A stretch of 64,000 nucleotides of DNA from Isoetes taiwanensis (GCA_021234155.1 JAJEKV010000055.1:541001-605000), one strand, 5' to 3'; positions 12,190 to 24,683 are shown, counted from the stretch's first letter. Made by a program: numbers and translations. Notes: a model not told the origin generated them from the letters alone.

Positions 12190-12292
12190 GGATAGACATG
12201 GCAAAACCCTGAAGTAGTAGTAGAAAAAAAATGTTCATTGATAAGGATATTACCTATAGACATGGCAAAACCCTGAAGTAGCAGTAGAGCCG
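12190..12292. repeat. Direct repeat upstream of the protease gene
   Basis: The phrase 'atagacatggcaaaaccctg' plus 'aagtagtagtag' occurs at about 12193-12224 and again, with one change (agtagcagtag), at about 12256-12287. The second copy ends just before the ATG at 12298. Confidence 0.7.
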
Positions 12293-12297
12293 AGGAA

Positions 12298-15295
12298 ATG
12301 CGGGTTATGATGATAATCGAGAGGGCTCTTACTCAAACGAATTCTGGGTTTGTAAGGAGCAGCATATATTGCTTCCCTTATAGACGAAACAAAGTAGCAG
12401 TTCGTTATCATCAGATATTCAAAGCTTCTTCATTTGCGGACAACACTCAAAAAGCACAACAGCATAAACCTCCTTGGCCAAACAATCCCACAAGGTGAAG
12501 TATTGTCTTACTGTGTACATCTTTGAGGTTTTTGGTCTGCAGATGCACTCCTTATTATGGCAAATATTCAGGGTGTTGGGTTGGAATCCGCAGCCGTTTC
12601 AAGCTGAAAATAATATTATGCCAGAAACAGTTGACGAAGGTCTCCAATGGATTAGTACAGCAATGGGATTGCAAAATTTACAGGCTTCTGAACATATTCA
12701 TGTATTTGGTAAGTACATTTATGTCTGCAGGATATACACTCTCATTGCTCGTATAATCCATATGCCTTTGCTTGTTTCATGGAATAGGTAGGGCAATGGT
12801 AGATGGTATGCTATGTCATTGGACTATGAGATGGTGCATGGACGGTCGATTCTTTGAAAGAATTTCGAACAATGATTTCACACACGACTGGGGTCATGAT
12901 GGAAAGCGCACTTGGTATACAGATGCTGCTGGTCGAGTTGCCAGATTGGAACTTGATGAAGGCGAGGTAAGCTTTTTTTGCGGAGCTGAGAAGTTATAAA
13001 ACGAAAAATACTCAGTGCTTGCATTGAGAAGTTAAGAAAACATCTGCATATCTCTTCGGCATGATTATTTAGATACCCTTTTATTTGAATGACCGTTTAT
13101 GTCCTTATTTTGGTGTTCACTGTAGATTTGCCTGCTATGTACATGGGTTCGAACTGGCTTCTGGGTTACAAATGAAGCTCGTAGGTTTTTGGATGTCAGG
13201 TTGGAAGATCAAGAATCAGCTACAGTAGAGCGTCTCTTGGGCTCTCAGCTGGCTTTTTCTATTAAAATAAAGAACCGAAAGGCATGGTATCATATTCATT
13301 TGTCTTACTAAATTTTTTTTAGTTCTGGATTGCTTACAACCTTACTGATCTGCTTGTAGGTTGTTGTATATGTCATAGTGGATAGACATAGTTGGCTACC
13401 AGTTGGGGTGTCATATCGAAGGTTTTGTTTTAAGGACAAGTGGATATTTTCATCTTGGAGATATGTTATGGTGTGTTTAAATTCTTCTTTGTACACTTGA
13501 CGATTTTCTACTGCCATGACTCTCTTGTAAATGGAAATGTATCAGTCAGATCGTAGCTGTCAATTGCCAATAGATGTCACCTATTCCTATCCAACTTCGT
13601 TGTTTGCTCCACAGTACAACCCTAGATGTCCACGCGTTTCTGTCGACAAAATGTATACCCCTGTTGTTCAGGCAAGCTTGTCTCCATTCTAATGCTAGAT
13701 GTTAGTTTTACAGCATAATGAAGTTTTTTTATTGCTGCAGATGATCAAATCCAAATATGGTCCCTATTTGGTCCGTCCCCTGATTGATGGAAAAGATATT
13801 GGGTACATAATGCTGGACTCTGCAAATTTATCTGGCATTCTGTTTTTTCAAAGAGGTTACTGTGAAATATTTTTAAGAGGGGCTACGTTAATGTCTTGAA
13901 ATAAGATTATCAGAATTGTTAATAAGGTGGTACATTTCTTTTGTCAGGTTCTTTGTGGTAGACACGGGAACAGGGGGTCTTGCAATCACACAAGCAAAGG
14001 TATACCATGATGTGTAAACCGATATAGATTTGCCTTTGCTGCCATCCATAGAAATAATAGATTCTTGGAAAGTGACACTTTTTTTGAAAAATTGTTTTCT
14101 CAAAGCTTTAAAATCCCTAAGCTCTAACGAATAAGCTGCCTGTCATTTTTCGTTCATGAATTATGAAGTTGATTGAGATTTGTAGGTTTTATAATTCACT
14201 GTGGTAATTAAGGAGTCTACATCAGATGCCAATAGAAATTCTGTTAGTGAATGTGGGTGTTCATTTATTCCAGGCAAGGGAACTTGGTTTGTCAAACTTT
14301 GGAGAAGTTTACGTGCAGGGCATATCTGGTGGTGCTGTTGTAAGCTCTATGGTTATGTGCATGATAAGTTGATTCCTTTGATTGTTTCTCTGAACTTTTT
14401 CTATTCTTAGACAAGGACAAAGTTTTCTCGGGGCAAGAGCTTTGAGCTTGGGTGTTTTAAGATGACAGATCCCAAATTTTTGGTGGTAAGGGCCATAATG
14501 AAACTACTGATTCATTTATTGATGCCCCCTCTCAGGTGGTATTTATTTTGCTGCAGGTTGACATTGACAGATTGCTGAAAGGTGTAGCAGGGTTATGTGG
14601 TTTTGATATATTCTATGGTACTATTGTCGAAATGTCCTTTATTGGCCGCACATTATCATTATATGACCCTGCTGAATATGAAACATTTCCTCGTGCAAAG
14701 AATCTGCAATGGCAGGTGTGTATTGTAAAATCTCGTGGTTATCCTTGCTTCTATATGGTACCTTTTACATGTCTCTTAATTTCTCTTGATTGGTACAGCG
14801 AATGATCCTTTTCGACAATGTCCCACATGTCGAAGCAAAGGTCAATGGTCGCGAAGTCCTATTAATGTTGGATACAGGTGCTGTTGGCACATATCTGATG
14901 TTCCCTAACAGTTCTGTGGAAGGATTTGATGAACCTGAAGCCGATATGCCTTATAGATTGCGAGGAAGAAAAATATATGTGTCCCAGGTCTGTTTTAGAT
15001 TTAAATTGGAATTCCAAGGTCTTGCTCTAACATTGTTTGTCCAGATGTTATTTAAATTTGCTTAAATTGTTTGCAGGCTGATTATGGGAATGTAAGTGAT
15101 TTTGAAGTGGCAGGTCACACATTTAAAAACGTAACTGCTATAGTTTCCCGCAAAAGCGGTCAGGGACTAGGACTCTCCGAATATTGTGATGGCGTCCTGT
15201 GTGGGGAGATGGCAACAAAGTTTATTTTTGTTCTTGATTATGCGAAACACCGCATTGCATTTTTGGATTGTAGAGAATTGAGGTCAATTCTCTAA
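12298..15295 (+). CDS. Retropepsin-like aspartyl protease with two DTG motifs, about 13 exons
   Basis: Supported exons: 12298-12494, 12543-12708, 12788-12966, 13126-13281, 13360-13470, 13546-13671, 13741-13855, 13948-13999, 14274-14339, 14411-14485, 14557-14715, 14799-14987 and 15077-15295 (stop TAA). The joins between exons 2 and 7 and from 8 to 13 keep one frame, giving roughly 600 residues. Exon 1 is basic, Ser-rich and low in acids, like an organelle-targeting peptide, but its join to exon 2 is off by one base. The exon 7-8 join is also off by one. Exons 2-6 form an N-terminal domain with WYTDAAGRVARLELDEGE and VYVIVDRHSWLP, similar in pattern to the domain before retropepsin-like folds in some bacterial proteins. 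Two protease-like halves follow: VVDTGTGGLAI (exon 8) and LLMLDTGAVGTYLMF (exon 12). Each DTG would give one catalytic Asp, as in a single-chain bilobed protease. Introns 4 and 6 appear to use GC donors. I know of no symbol for it. Confidence 0.7.
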
Positions 15296-16465
15296 ACTGG
15301 AGTGCCCACTCCTGCCATCCCTGTATCAATATGACCACAATTTTGCTCCATGGAGTGTAAAACCTTAAATGCTGATATTGAAAGAATGATCCACATGTGA
15401 CGGGTTTATTCCACTGAAGCTCGGCCAATGCATAAACCCTAACTGCTTAACATACACTTACCAAATAAGAAGTTGGCTTAAGCTCGGGTAGTGATTTTGC
15501 CTTATCACAGACCCAGATTGTAATTCATAATCTATTTGCATCAAGAACATTATGCCAGGAAATTGGCGCAGGCATATCCTTGCATGGAGTTCGGGAATGG
15601 CTCGTGTGCAATTAGATTTTTGATGAGCATTGGCCCACAAGTTGGACAGAAAATGTAAACAGAAAGTAGTCACATTTATTTCAAAGTAGTCACATTTATT
15701 TCACCACGTAGGTTGAAGGATGCAACCAAGAAAATATTTTCAACTAGGCGCCTTGCCACCTTGGTTAAAGGATACAATCTTGCTACTAGGATGGAAACCC
15801 TAATTTAAAATACTAAACATATGAAAACAAGGTGCTGTGCACGGATGCCCTCCATGGCCGGAGGGTGAAGTGGCTTAAATCATACTTCAAAGTCATGTTT
15901 TCACAATCAATCAAAATTACTACTTCAAAACAATAGAATACTTGATACCACAACTTTATGGGAATTGGCCTGAAGAAATCTTTGGTGCTCGGTATGAAAC
16001 AAGTATTGCAGAAGCATAAAGACAAGTCTAATAGAACAGAGAATTGAAATACATATTTTGTTAGCATAGAAATGAGAGTAACTCCGTGAAGACCTTTAAT
16101 CTATTTTTCGTGCTCGAGAGGAAAGCATGGAGCATTGTTGTGTGAAGATGCTGATGCGGATGAAGTTAAAGAAATAGTGTACGAATCACTCTCCTTTATA
16201 ATTATGAATTGCGCATATTCAAATATATAAGATTTACAATCCTGATTTAGACCTTTTTACACTGCATCCTAAAATATGAATGCCACATTTTATATATGAC
16301 GACATTTGTTACTCCAGAGCAAAAAAATGCAACACATAAAATTAAGTTGTTTTTACATTGGAAGATGGATGTTGTTGTGTAGCTCGGTCATAGAGCACTG
16401 TCACTGTTTTGTGAGGAACGGATGCACCTTATCAACATTTTTTAACAAAACAAAGATAGAAAGCT
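15296..16465. other. Intergenic downstream of the protease gene
   Basis: The first few hundred bases are probably 3' untranslated sequence. No further gene or repeat with support is seen. Confidence 0.5.
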
Positions 16466-17300
16466 AGTAAATAACGACCTCACTGGAGGCATTCCAACTA
16501 AGATTCGTGGGCCTAAACTGAAGAAGCTGGGTTTCATAGAGAGTTTCCGACTACTTATTTGCGATGGGGATTATCCATTCTTACAATTGCTCGTTTTATC
16601 AGAAATGGCACTGAGGATTCCACATCTTCATAGACTGGCAAGTATTCTCAACTTTGCACCAGCAATCTCGTAGAGAACTCTTTATCAGGGGTTCTAGCGG
16701 TGGAGTTAGGTGAGCTTGGAGCCTGTTACAGAAATCATACTGCCGATAGCAATCTGTGCGCAATCAATGCATTAGAAGCGTTGGTGGTAAATTGAACAAT
16801 GGATCTGAGTGTGTCAATTGCACAATTTAGAATGCAGTCCTAGCCATGAGAAGGCAGAATCAGGAAGGCCAAGAAGCATAGTCTCAATGATCTTATACGA
16901 CCAAAGATGGGTGCTCATTCCCAATCCTAATTGACTAACACCCAGCCATGGATGGTTCGAACTTCCAAGCTCCTAGTACATTGATATTTGAACAGGAAAA
17001 GCTATAAATTGCAAGAATTGCACTTGCCAAATTTTCTCTTGCCCTTCACTTTGCGACCTCTGGCAGGAATTGGGAATATTAAAGTTGTAGCAATAGTGCG
17101 GTCATTTTAGAATCAAATAATATGTTCCACATAATGCATATAGTTTTCCCTGCCGGGTTTGCTTTGCATGAACTGGATATATTGGATTTACGATCTGCCA
17201 CAGGTTTTCCTTAATAAGTCTTCGGGCTGCAAATGGAATTTGGATACCAGAGCTCCCTGGCCTAATTCAAAGGAATGAGGGCAAGATTAGTGTTTCTTGC
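16466..17300 (+). pseudogene. Leucine-rich-repeat receptor-like remnant
   Basis: Two pieces read like plant extracellular leucine-rich repeats. NNDLTGGIPTKIRGPKLKKL starts near 16470, and NSLSGVLAVELGELG near 16678. Both match the N.L.G.IP..L pattern of LRR receptor-like proteins. Around them the frame is interrupted by stops (for example TAG near 16672) and no kinase motifs or signal peptide can be found. I read it as a decayed fragment of an LRR receptor gene. It could also be chance similarity over two repeats. Confidence 0.35.
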
Positions 17301-18113
17301 ACAATCATTCTGTCAAATTCGGCTATCATCCATCACCGGAAAGCTTAGATATGCAGGCAATGATGATTTTTACATAAAACTGATCATTGCCCCTCAAATT
17401 GGCTTCAAGATATCTATTTGCAGATCTTTTCTTTCGGCCACAAAACTCGTGGATGGATTAAAGAATCCCATGCGTTTGCCACAAAGAAACTCTCCAACTC
17501 AGAGATGTTCGATGTTTCAATGCACAGGACCTGCTTCAAGTTTTTTGGCAAATACAGTATGAGCTGCATCAGATTCCACAAAGGTACCTTCTCCTAAAAT
17601 AGTTTTGCCTTGAAATTCCTTTTTTTTTGTGGTTCTTCCGTAACTCCAATGATGATACATGCAGTTGGGAATATTCTGCACAAATTAAGGAATTGCAATG
17701 GAAAGTTTAAAATAGAAACGGAATGTCTGGTTATAATGATATCTTTTAGAGTTAGGCGTTGTAACAGAATTAGTGGAGCCTTAATTAGGCTTGTTGTATT
17801 CTAGGATCTCTATAAATAGAAGAGGATCCCATGAGATGGGCATCTGGTTCTTTGCAAATTCTTGCTTCTGTGTTGGCGCTCAAATTGTTTCAAAAGTCAA
17901 ATCCAAAGTATTCTCTATTATGTAAACAACAAGAAATATAAAAGAAACATTGCACATGGAGCCACTGTGCTACGATTTCTAAGGCCGATAAGCCTGATTC
18001 GGAGGCCCTAGAACAGAGGTCTAGTTGATTCCCATGACCCCAAAGCCTTTGCCAGAGTCTGAATGGCTATGGCGGATTTGAGGTATCCCTCGTGCGGATG
18101 TGATCCCCCAAAC
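17301..18113. other. Intergenic, possibly an old LTR-like relic
   Basis: No gene is seen. A TATA-like 'tctataaatagaag' at about 17809 follows an AT-rich stretch, which is reminiscent of a copia-type LTR. No terminal repeat pair, primer site or pol remains were found, so this stays a weak suggestion. Confidence 0.3.
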
Positions 18114-18121
18114 TTAAAGAA

Positions 18122-19112
<991 letters not shown>

Positions 19113-19129
19113 TAATCAGCCCATCAATT

Positions 19130-19262
19130 TTGTTTTGAATCAACCCGATTTGCCGGTGGAACTATAGGACACAGCAGACGCGGGTAACCAATTTTGTTTT
19201 GAATCAACCCGCTTTGCCGGTGGAACTGTAGGACACATCGGAACGCCTGTAGGACACAACAG
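19130..19262. repeat. 62-bp tandem repeat, two full copies plus a part
   Basis: The segment 'ttttgttttgaatcaacccg' + 'TTTGCCGGTGGAAC' + 'TAGGACACA' occurs at about 19127-19180 and again at about 19190-19240. A third partial copy (CTGTAGGACACAACAGAACG) follows. It abuts the broken end of the SCPL pseudogene. Confidence 0.65.
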
Positions 19263-20400
19263 AACGCAGACGACTGCCAATTTACAGGGAACAATAGGTT
19301 TGGAACAGTTACCAGCATATCCGAAGTACATCCTAGCATATAATTAAGATATGCCAGAAACCCACATAAGCAAGGGTTTGCCCCCCTAGGGGCAACCCAA
19401 AAACCAGAAAACCCTAGCTCAAGTGGCAAAATACACCATGGTGCACCTTTTGCCTGTCTCAATTCGGAGACGATTTGCACCTGTGCTTATCGAGGCAATG
19501 TGTCAGCATCTTTTCATAGGCAGATGGATACACAGATAGCGCTGCAGGACCTGTTTCAATGTGGGGTTTATGTGACACTAGTAATGTGCTGTCTTGACTT
19601 GTTCAAGAGCACTGGCATCCTAAAGCTTGCTGAGGAAGCAAGCATCAAGGTACTACCTCAAGTTGTGGCGATCTGCCTATGTTTGCACCTGTATGTACCT
19701 GTACTTTTGCATATTGCATCTGGTAAACCACGTAGCTCGTTTTTCCTTCCAGTAGGTCTTGAGGCACTGTTGCCCCATTGCCACGGTATAAGCCAGGCGT
19801 AGGGAGATGGGCATCATCCATAATGGCCATTTTCTGAAAGTAGACGATTTGCCAATCAAGGGCCGCCCGCTGAAGGAGTAAGAAACATGTCTCCTGCATA
19901 GGTTTTGATATGGGAACATGGACTTGACCCCCAATGCAGAAAGCTTTCTGTACCTGCTCCAAGTCATTCTAGGTAGCGAGGGACACGACAGGACCTCGAC
20001 CCCGTCTAAAAGAACAGGCTCCACCAAGACCCTGAACAAATGCGACAGATGGGCGCGATCATATAACTCTATGACTATTATTCTGCATTGCATATAGCAC
20101 CTTCTAGCCCGCTCACTCGTAGACGGTTGGAAGCATCCTAGTGCATAATAGAAGGGAATTCCACTCCCAAATACTTATAGGCAGGTGCATTCGATATTTT
20201 TCCCCCGGTAACTGGAGAGGGCCCTTGACTGACATGAGGATGATATAAAGACCACCTTAGTCTTGGCCATATTTATGCACACGTCAGTCTGGCAGAATGT
20301 GTCCAGGGCATCGAGATGACTTTTGACCAGATTTTTGGCAAATCGATCAACATAGAAGAATTGCACTCAAGGAAGGGGAGAAGATTAAAGGTCCAGATTT
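19263..20400 (-). mobile_element. LINE fragment, reverse-transcriptase C-terminal region
   Basis: On the minus strand from about 20370, pieces read LDALDTFCQTDVCINMAKTK and LYKYLGVEFPSIMH. These are the post-catalytic part of a LINE reverse transcriptase (the 'KT' and YLG motifs). Downstream, FRVLVEPVLLDGVEVLSC reads like the region that follows. The LINE at about 46925-49620 has a matching segment (YKYLGVEFPS near 48380, and LDALDTYAI near 48520), so both belong to one family, different from the LINE at 4335-10913. Stops and shifts break it throughout. Confidence 0.6.
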
Positions 20401-20982
20401 ATTTGTGCTTGTTGTTAAAATCCAAGGGCTCATATTAAGTTATGTTAGTTGTTAAGCAAGAAGACAAAAACAAGAGGATTGACGGGGTGTCAAAAAGAAG
20501 GGCCAGGATCATGACAAGACAACCAAGATTGATATAAAACGATTATAAATATCTTGAGGGGACTTGTTCTCCTCCTCTTTGGCTCTTGGAAGTCCCATGG
20601 AGACTGGGTAGTGGCAGGCCCAGGGAAGGGTGGTGAGAGCCTTTTCCCCATGGTGACCTGGGTAACACTCTTTAGCAGAGTTTCTTGTATTTATCCTATT
20701 TGAATAAAAGTGGTGCACTCGATCTTCCATAAAAGTTCTTATATTTTTTATCTTCTTTTCCTTACATTATTTTTCCATCTCCATATTTTCAAGCTTTCTT
20801 CCACATACGTTTTATCTCCAAATTTTCAAGTTTTCTTTGTCATACCTTGTTTTGTCTTGCTCACTCCATTCTATTATCTTTCATATATGCCCTTATGCTT
20901 ATATTTTGAAAGGCGCTAAGTTCTTATTACCATTTTTCTCACAAAATCTGCCACACTATTGAATGATGCGGGGGAGTGGGAA

Positions 20983-21032
20983 ATCTCCACATCATTATGG
21001 TTCCGTTGTTGGGACCATAATGATGTGGAGAT
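20983..21032. repeat. Head hairpin of the array unit (copy A)
   Basis: A 22-bp stem is formed by ATCTCCACATCATTATGGTT + CC (20983-21004) and its near-perfect reverse complement at 21011-21032, with a 6-base loop GTTGTT and one mismatch. The same hairpin is at 29147-29196, 34078-34127 and 39054-39103, where the loop is TTTGCC. It is absent from unit B because of the A-B fusion. Confidence 0.9.
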
Positions 21033-21189
21033 AGCCTGCCACAAAGAGACAATTTTTTTTCCCTTTCTTGCAATTTATTTTATTCTCCACGTTGATTTTT
21101 GCCACTTGTCCTTTTCCTTATTATTCTTGCTACTCCTTTTATTTTTTCTCGGTGCATTTATTGGCTCCCGATTTGGGCATGGATTCTAG

Positions 21190-21460
21190 TGGGGGTATTA
21201 GACTTGTGGAATAGGGGTATTAGGCTCGTGGAATGCAGGGTTATTCCACAAGTCGAATACCGCTAATTTCAAGTTGATATTAGGCAAGTCGAATACCTCC
21301 AAGATGGGAAAACTCCTTTGCCGGAACTGCTATCTCGAAAAAAAGGGGGTATTAGACTCGTCTAAACTCAAACCTGCATTACACAAGTCGAACACCCAAG
21401 GGGGTATTAGACTCGTCTTTAGTTATCCCACAAATTGAATATCCCCTTTACATCCTGTTG
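21190..21460. repeat. Cluster of eight ~15-bp sites in both orientations (copy A)
   Basis: A motif close to GGGTATTAGACTYGT recurs at about 21193, 21215, 21348 and 21400. Its inverted form, close to ACAAGTCGAATACC, recurs at about 21248, 21284, 21382 and 21430. The order is + + - - + - + -. The cluster recurs in every unit (about 24236, 29405, 34345 and 39318 onward). C-E add one further inverted-type site ('gtgcaagttgagtacctcc'). Confidence 0.8.
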
Positions 21461-21638
21461 CATTCCATAAGTCATATTTTAGATACAGATAGAAATTTTT
21501 AACGTCCACGAAAACCCAATCGGGTTATCGGACCCAATACAAAAGATGGGGCGTAAGCCCGATCACAGTAACAAAAGAAACAAAGAATATGAATATCACA
21601 AGAGCACAACAAAAATAATAATAAGTGGCTAAGCACAT

Positions 21639-22353
21639 CTACATGTTTTGTTGCATGAAATCCTTAGCCCAATCCTTCTTCTCCTTGGACAACTGAGGTG
21701 CAAGCTCAAGCCTAGTGTTCTTGCACATTGGATCTCCACTACCATGACAAACCTGTTCCTTGTTATCAATATGGATCATCTCATAGAAAGTTAACTTGGT
21801 GTACTCATGCTTTAGGTACAACTGGCTTGAAAGTGGCACAAGCAGCCCCGTTTAACACTTGTTTTCCTCCTACGTAATTGGTTTGCAACTGGATGTAGAC
21901 TAAAGGCGCACCAATAGCTGTCACATAACAGTCAAGATTAGTTAAATTGTAAGCGAAGTTGTAACGTATATTGTAAGCTTGGTACGATTCATTTTTGATA
22001 GTCAATGATAGAAATTGCAAGAAGATTACTTACTTGACAAAGTTTAGATGCGAGTTCTTGTCCACTAATCTCTTGAGCTGCCCTAGTTTTCTGTACCGAG
22101 AATCACGCTTGTAAAAATTGATATGGGTCCCTGGACGATTCTCCTTGCCTTTTACCAAGTCTGCAACTCTATTTGTTGGAATGAAATACATGTAGACCAT
22201 AATTACAAATTGCTCCTCATCATCAATTCCTTCTTCAGAAGCAGTAGCATGGGAACTTGCTTTTGGCCTTGGATGCAACTCTAATTCCCAATCCAAATCA
22301 TCTCGTGTAAATGCTCCTGGAGGGGGTTGCTGAATGTGGATCAAGCTCAGCCT
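21639..22353 (-). pseudogene. Conserved unknown gene fragment (copy A), frameshifted
   Basis: I do not recognise the family. The first exon (22353-22034) follows a good acceptor (CTGTCCCAG) and ends at a GTAAGT donor. It reads QQPPPGAFTRDDLDWELELH, EEQFVIMVYMYFIPTNRVAD and YRKLGQLKRLVDKNSHLNF. The next exon begins at about 21917 after TTATGTGACAG and reads AIGAPLVYIQLQ, then VLNGAACATFKPVV. Just after this, in another frame, it reads YLKHEYTKLTFYEMIHI and NTRLELAPQLSKEKKDWAKD, ending at a stop at 21639. The frame change near 21815 is shared by all five units, so it predates the amplification or marks an unrecognised splice. The residue pattern looks like real former coding sequence. No signal peptide or membrane segment is visible. 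Confidence 0.5.
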
Positions 22354-23347
22354 CTGGGACAGACAGGTAGAATCAGAAACTAAGTATTCAATATAGTTCA
22401 AATACTAAGGTTTTAGGATTCCATTCTGTGAACCAAGAAGCAAAAATCAGGGATCAATCAGTAACCATTACTCATGTGGGCGACATCAGGATCCAACCTC
22501 TCAGCTTCTAAGTAGGCCTCCATCGACCTTCATGTCATTACGCTACATTCTTGCACTCAGTTATTCAAGGTGAAGAAAACAAAGGAAGAGTCGCAAAGGG
22601 GAAGTTTGCTGAAGTTAAAAGGATCGAAAAAGATTGTGGACTTGGATTTTGTGTGGAAAAGTGGCAGTTGGAATACGTCGATGCAGTTGGAGCAGCTCAA
22701 TGCAGGTGGAAAAAAAAGGGTGGTAGGGAATTATCAGACTGATACAGTTTGTGTGCAGTTATACGCCCCATCCATCGATGGGGCTTCTGATGCATGCATT
22801 GGAGCATGCTTGAAGGCCGATGGGCCATCCGAGGTCGAGGATGCATGAGCTGCGATGGGCCGATGCCGATTCCATGCATGGGAGAGCTAACCAGGAAATT
22901 CTGGCCGACATTACCACTTCTTGGAGTAGAATACGGCGTCCCCTTCAAGTTGACAACCTAATGAGGTATATATATAATTTTTATAGTCATGCTTAGGTAC
23001 AATTCTCGAGGAGTATATTTAATGTATTTTTGAATCTACATGCTCAACTTTTGATATAACCATTGTATAGTTGATGTTTTTAGATTTAAGTTTTAGATGT
23101 ATTTAATAAACTTAGTATTCTGATTTTAGGGTTTCAGGCTATCATGCCTTGATCCCTAAAATATTCACCATGATTTTGGCCTCAAAGGCCTAGTATATAA
23201 CTATCACTCATATCTAATGCATTATCCTTTTCTGTTTGATACATTATTTGTTTGATAGAATTTGTTCAAGAAGCCCTCCTATCGACATGTGGTAGGCCAA
23301 TGTTTTAATATCCAAGGTAACCACGACGCATTTATGATATGCACTTA

Positions 23348-24015
23348 TCATGCATTTATGGTGGCTAGAAGAATATAGTGACGAACGGATTTTTCATGTC
23401 TCCAGATGGTTTCTTCAGGCAGAGCAATTAGATCTCCAAGCCTTCCAATCCGTGCCAGATATGGAGCTGACCCAATAGCTAATCCAGCATTTTGTTCCGA
23501 ACCCAAAGCTTTTGCCACATCCTGTATGCTGAATCTGGCATACTCCAAGGATTTGGATATATCATCCACCTTGCAGGCTAAATTCCAAGGAACTAAGCAT
23601 TTTTCTTGTGATTTTGATGGACTAGGGGATGATCTAGATACTCCAATCATCTCTGTAATCTTTTCTTCTTCCCATCCCCCATTCCTGAGCGTTCCAGCCA
23701 TATCCTGAAGGCACCCACTCGGCCATTTGGTCTTAGAAGAAGATTGGGGCGGGCTTGAAATCGATGAAGAGATCGGATGGAAATAGACTTTCTTGCTTTT
23801 GAATCCTCTGTTCTACCAGCTCGCTCCAGAACTGAATTCTTCGCAGATTTTTTGAAGTCGAAGAAGAGGCCAAAACGGAGCCCCTTTTGCCCATCCCTGT
23901 AAATCGCATTCGTTCTTTCGGCATGGCTGTAAATCAAAGCTCAAAAACTCAGCAGTTTCCATTGCTTTTGCGAGCATGTCATCGTCCTCTGCTATGCCAT
24001 GTTTTTGAAGCTCTA
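23348..24015 (-). other. Second conserved minus-strand segment of the unit (copy A), unidentified
   Basis: On the minus strand this stretch has open frames with a protein-like composition, such as DISKSLEYARFSIQDVAKAL and EDDDMLAKAMETAEFLSFDL. The same pieces recur at about 26650-27290, 31570-32225, 36545-37195 and 41480-42150. They are spread over different frames and I recognise no domain. It may be a second decayed gene fragment or non-coding sequence. Confidence 0.3.
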
Positions 24016-24683
24016 CTAGCCTGCTCGTTGCCACCCACAAAGAGACAATTTTTTTTCCCTTTCTTTAAATTTATTTCCATGTTACCTTTTTGTCCTTTTT
24101 CTAATTGCTTTTTTTTTTCCACCATATTCTCCATGTTGATTTTTGCCACTTGTCCTTTTCTTTATTATTCTTGCTACTCCTTTTATTTTTTCTCGGTGCA
24201 TTTATTGGCTCCCGATTTGGGCTTGGATTCTAGTGGGGGTATTAGACTTGTGGAATAGGGGTATTAGGCTCGTGGACATGCAGGGTTATTCCACAAGTCG
24301 AATACCGCTAATTTCAAGTTGATATTAGGCAAGTCGAATACCTCCAAGATGGGAAAACTCCTTTGCCGGAATTGCTATCCCCACAAAAAAGGGGTATTAG
24401 ACTCGTCTAAACTCACACCTGCATTACACAAGTCGAACACCCAAGGGGGTATTAGACTTGTCTTTAGTTATCCCACAAATTGAATATCCCCTTTACATCC
24501 TGTTGCATTCCATAAGTCATATTTTAGATACAGATAGAAATTTTTAACGTCCGCGAAAACCCAATCGGGTTATCGGACCCAATACTCAAGATGGGGCGTA
24601 AGCCCGATCACAGTAATGAAAGAAACAAAGAATATGAACATCACAAGAGCACAACAAAAATAATAATAAGTGGCTAAGCACAT

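Larger units (their letters stand above)
20652..24033. repeat. Array unit A (3' truncated)
   Basis: Unit A has the head hairpin, the motif cluster, the minus-strand gene fragment and the middle part of the unit. It stops at 'ctactagcctgctc', where it joins directly to the interior of unit B. About 1.5 kb at its 3' end is missing compared with unit C. It lacks the TCTAT run and the 40-bp internal duplication found in C-E. Confidence 0.85.

Noticed and set aside
17660-18000. Copia-type LTR
   Set aside because: A TATA-like box and AT-rich lead are present, but there are no paired repeats, TG..CA ends, primer site or pol remains.
21481-21620. LINE 3' end in each array unit (minus strand)
   Set aside because: 'cgtccacgaaaacccaatcg' resembles the LINE tail segment, but the similarity is short and no tail repeat follows, so I did not list it as an element.
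22551-22950. Plus- and minus-strand open frames conserved across units near the 'gatgcatgagctgcgatggg' landmark
   Set aside because: Conserved only because the units are recent copies. The frames shift freely between copies and show no motif.
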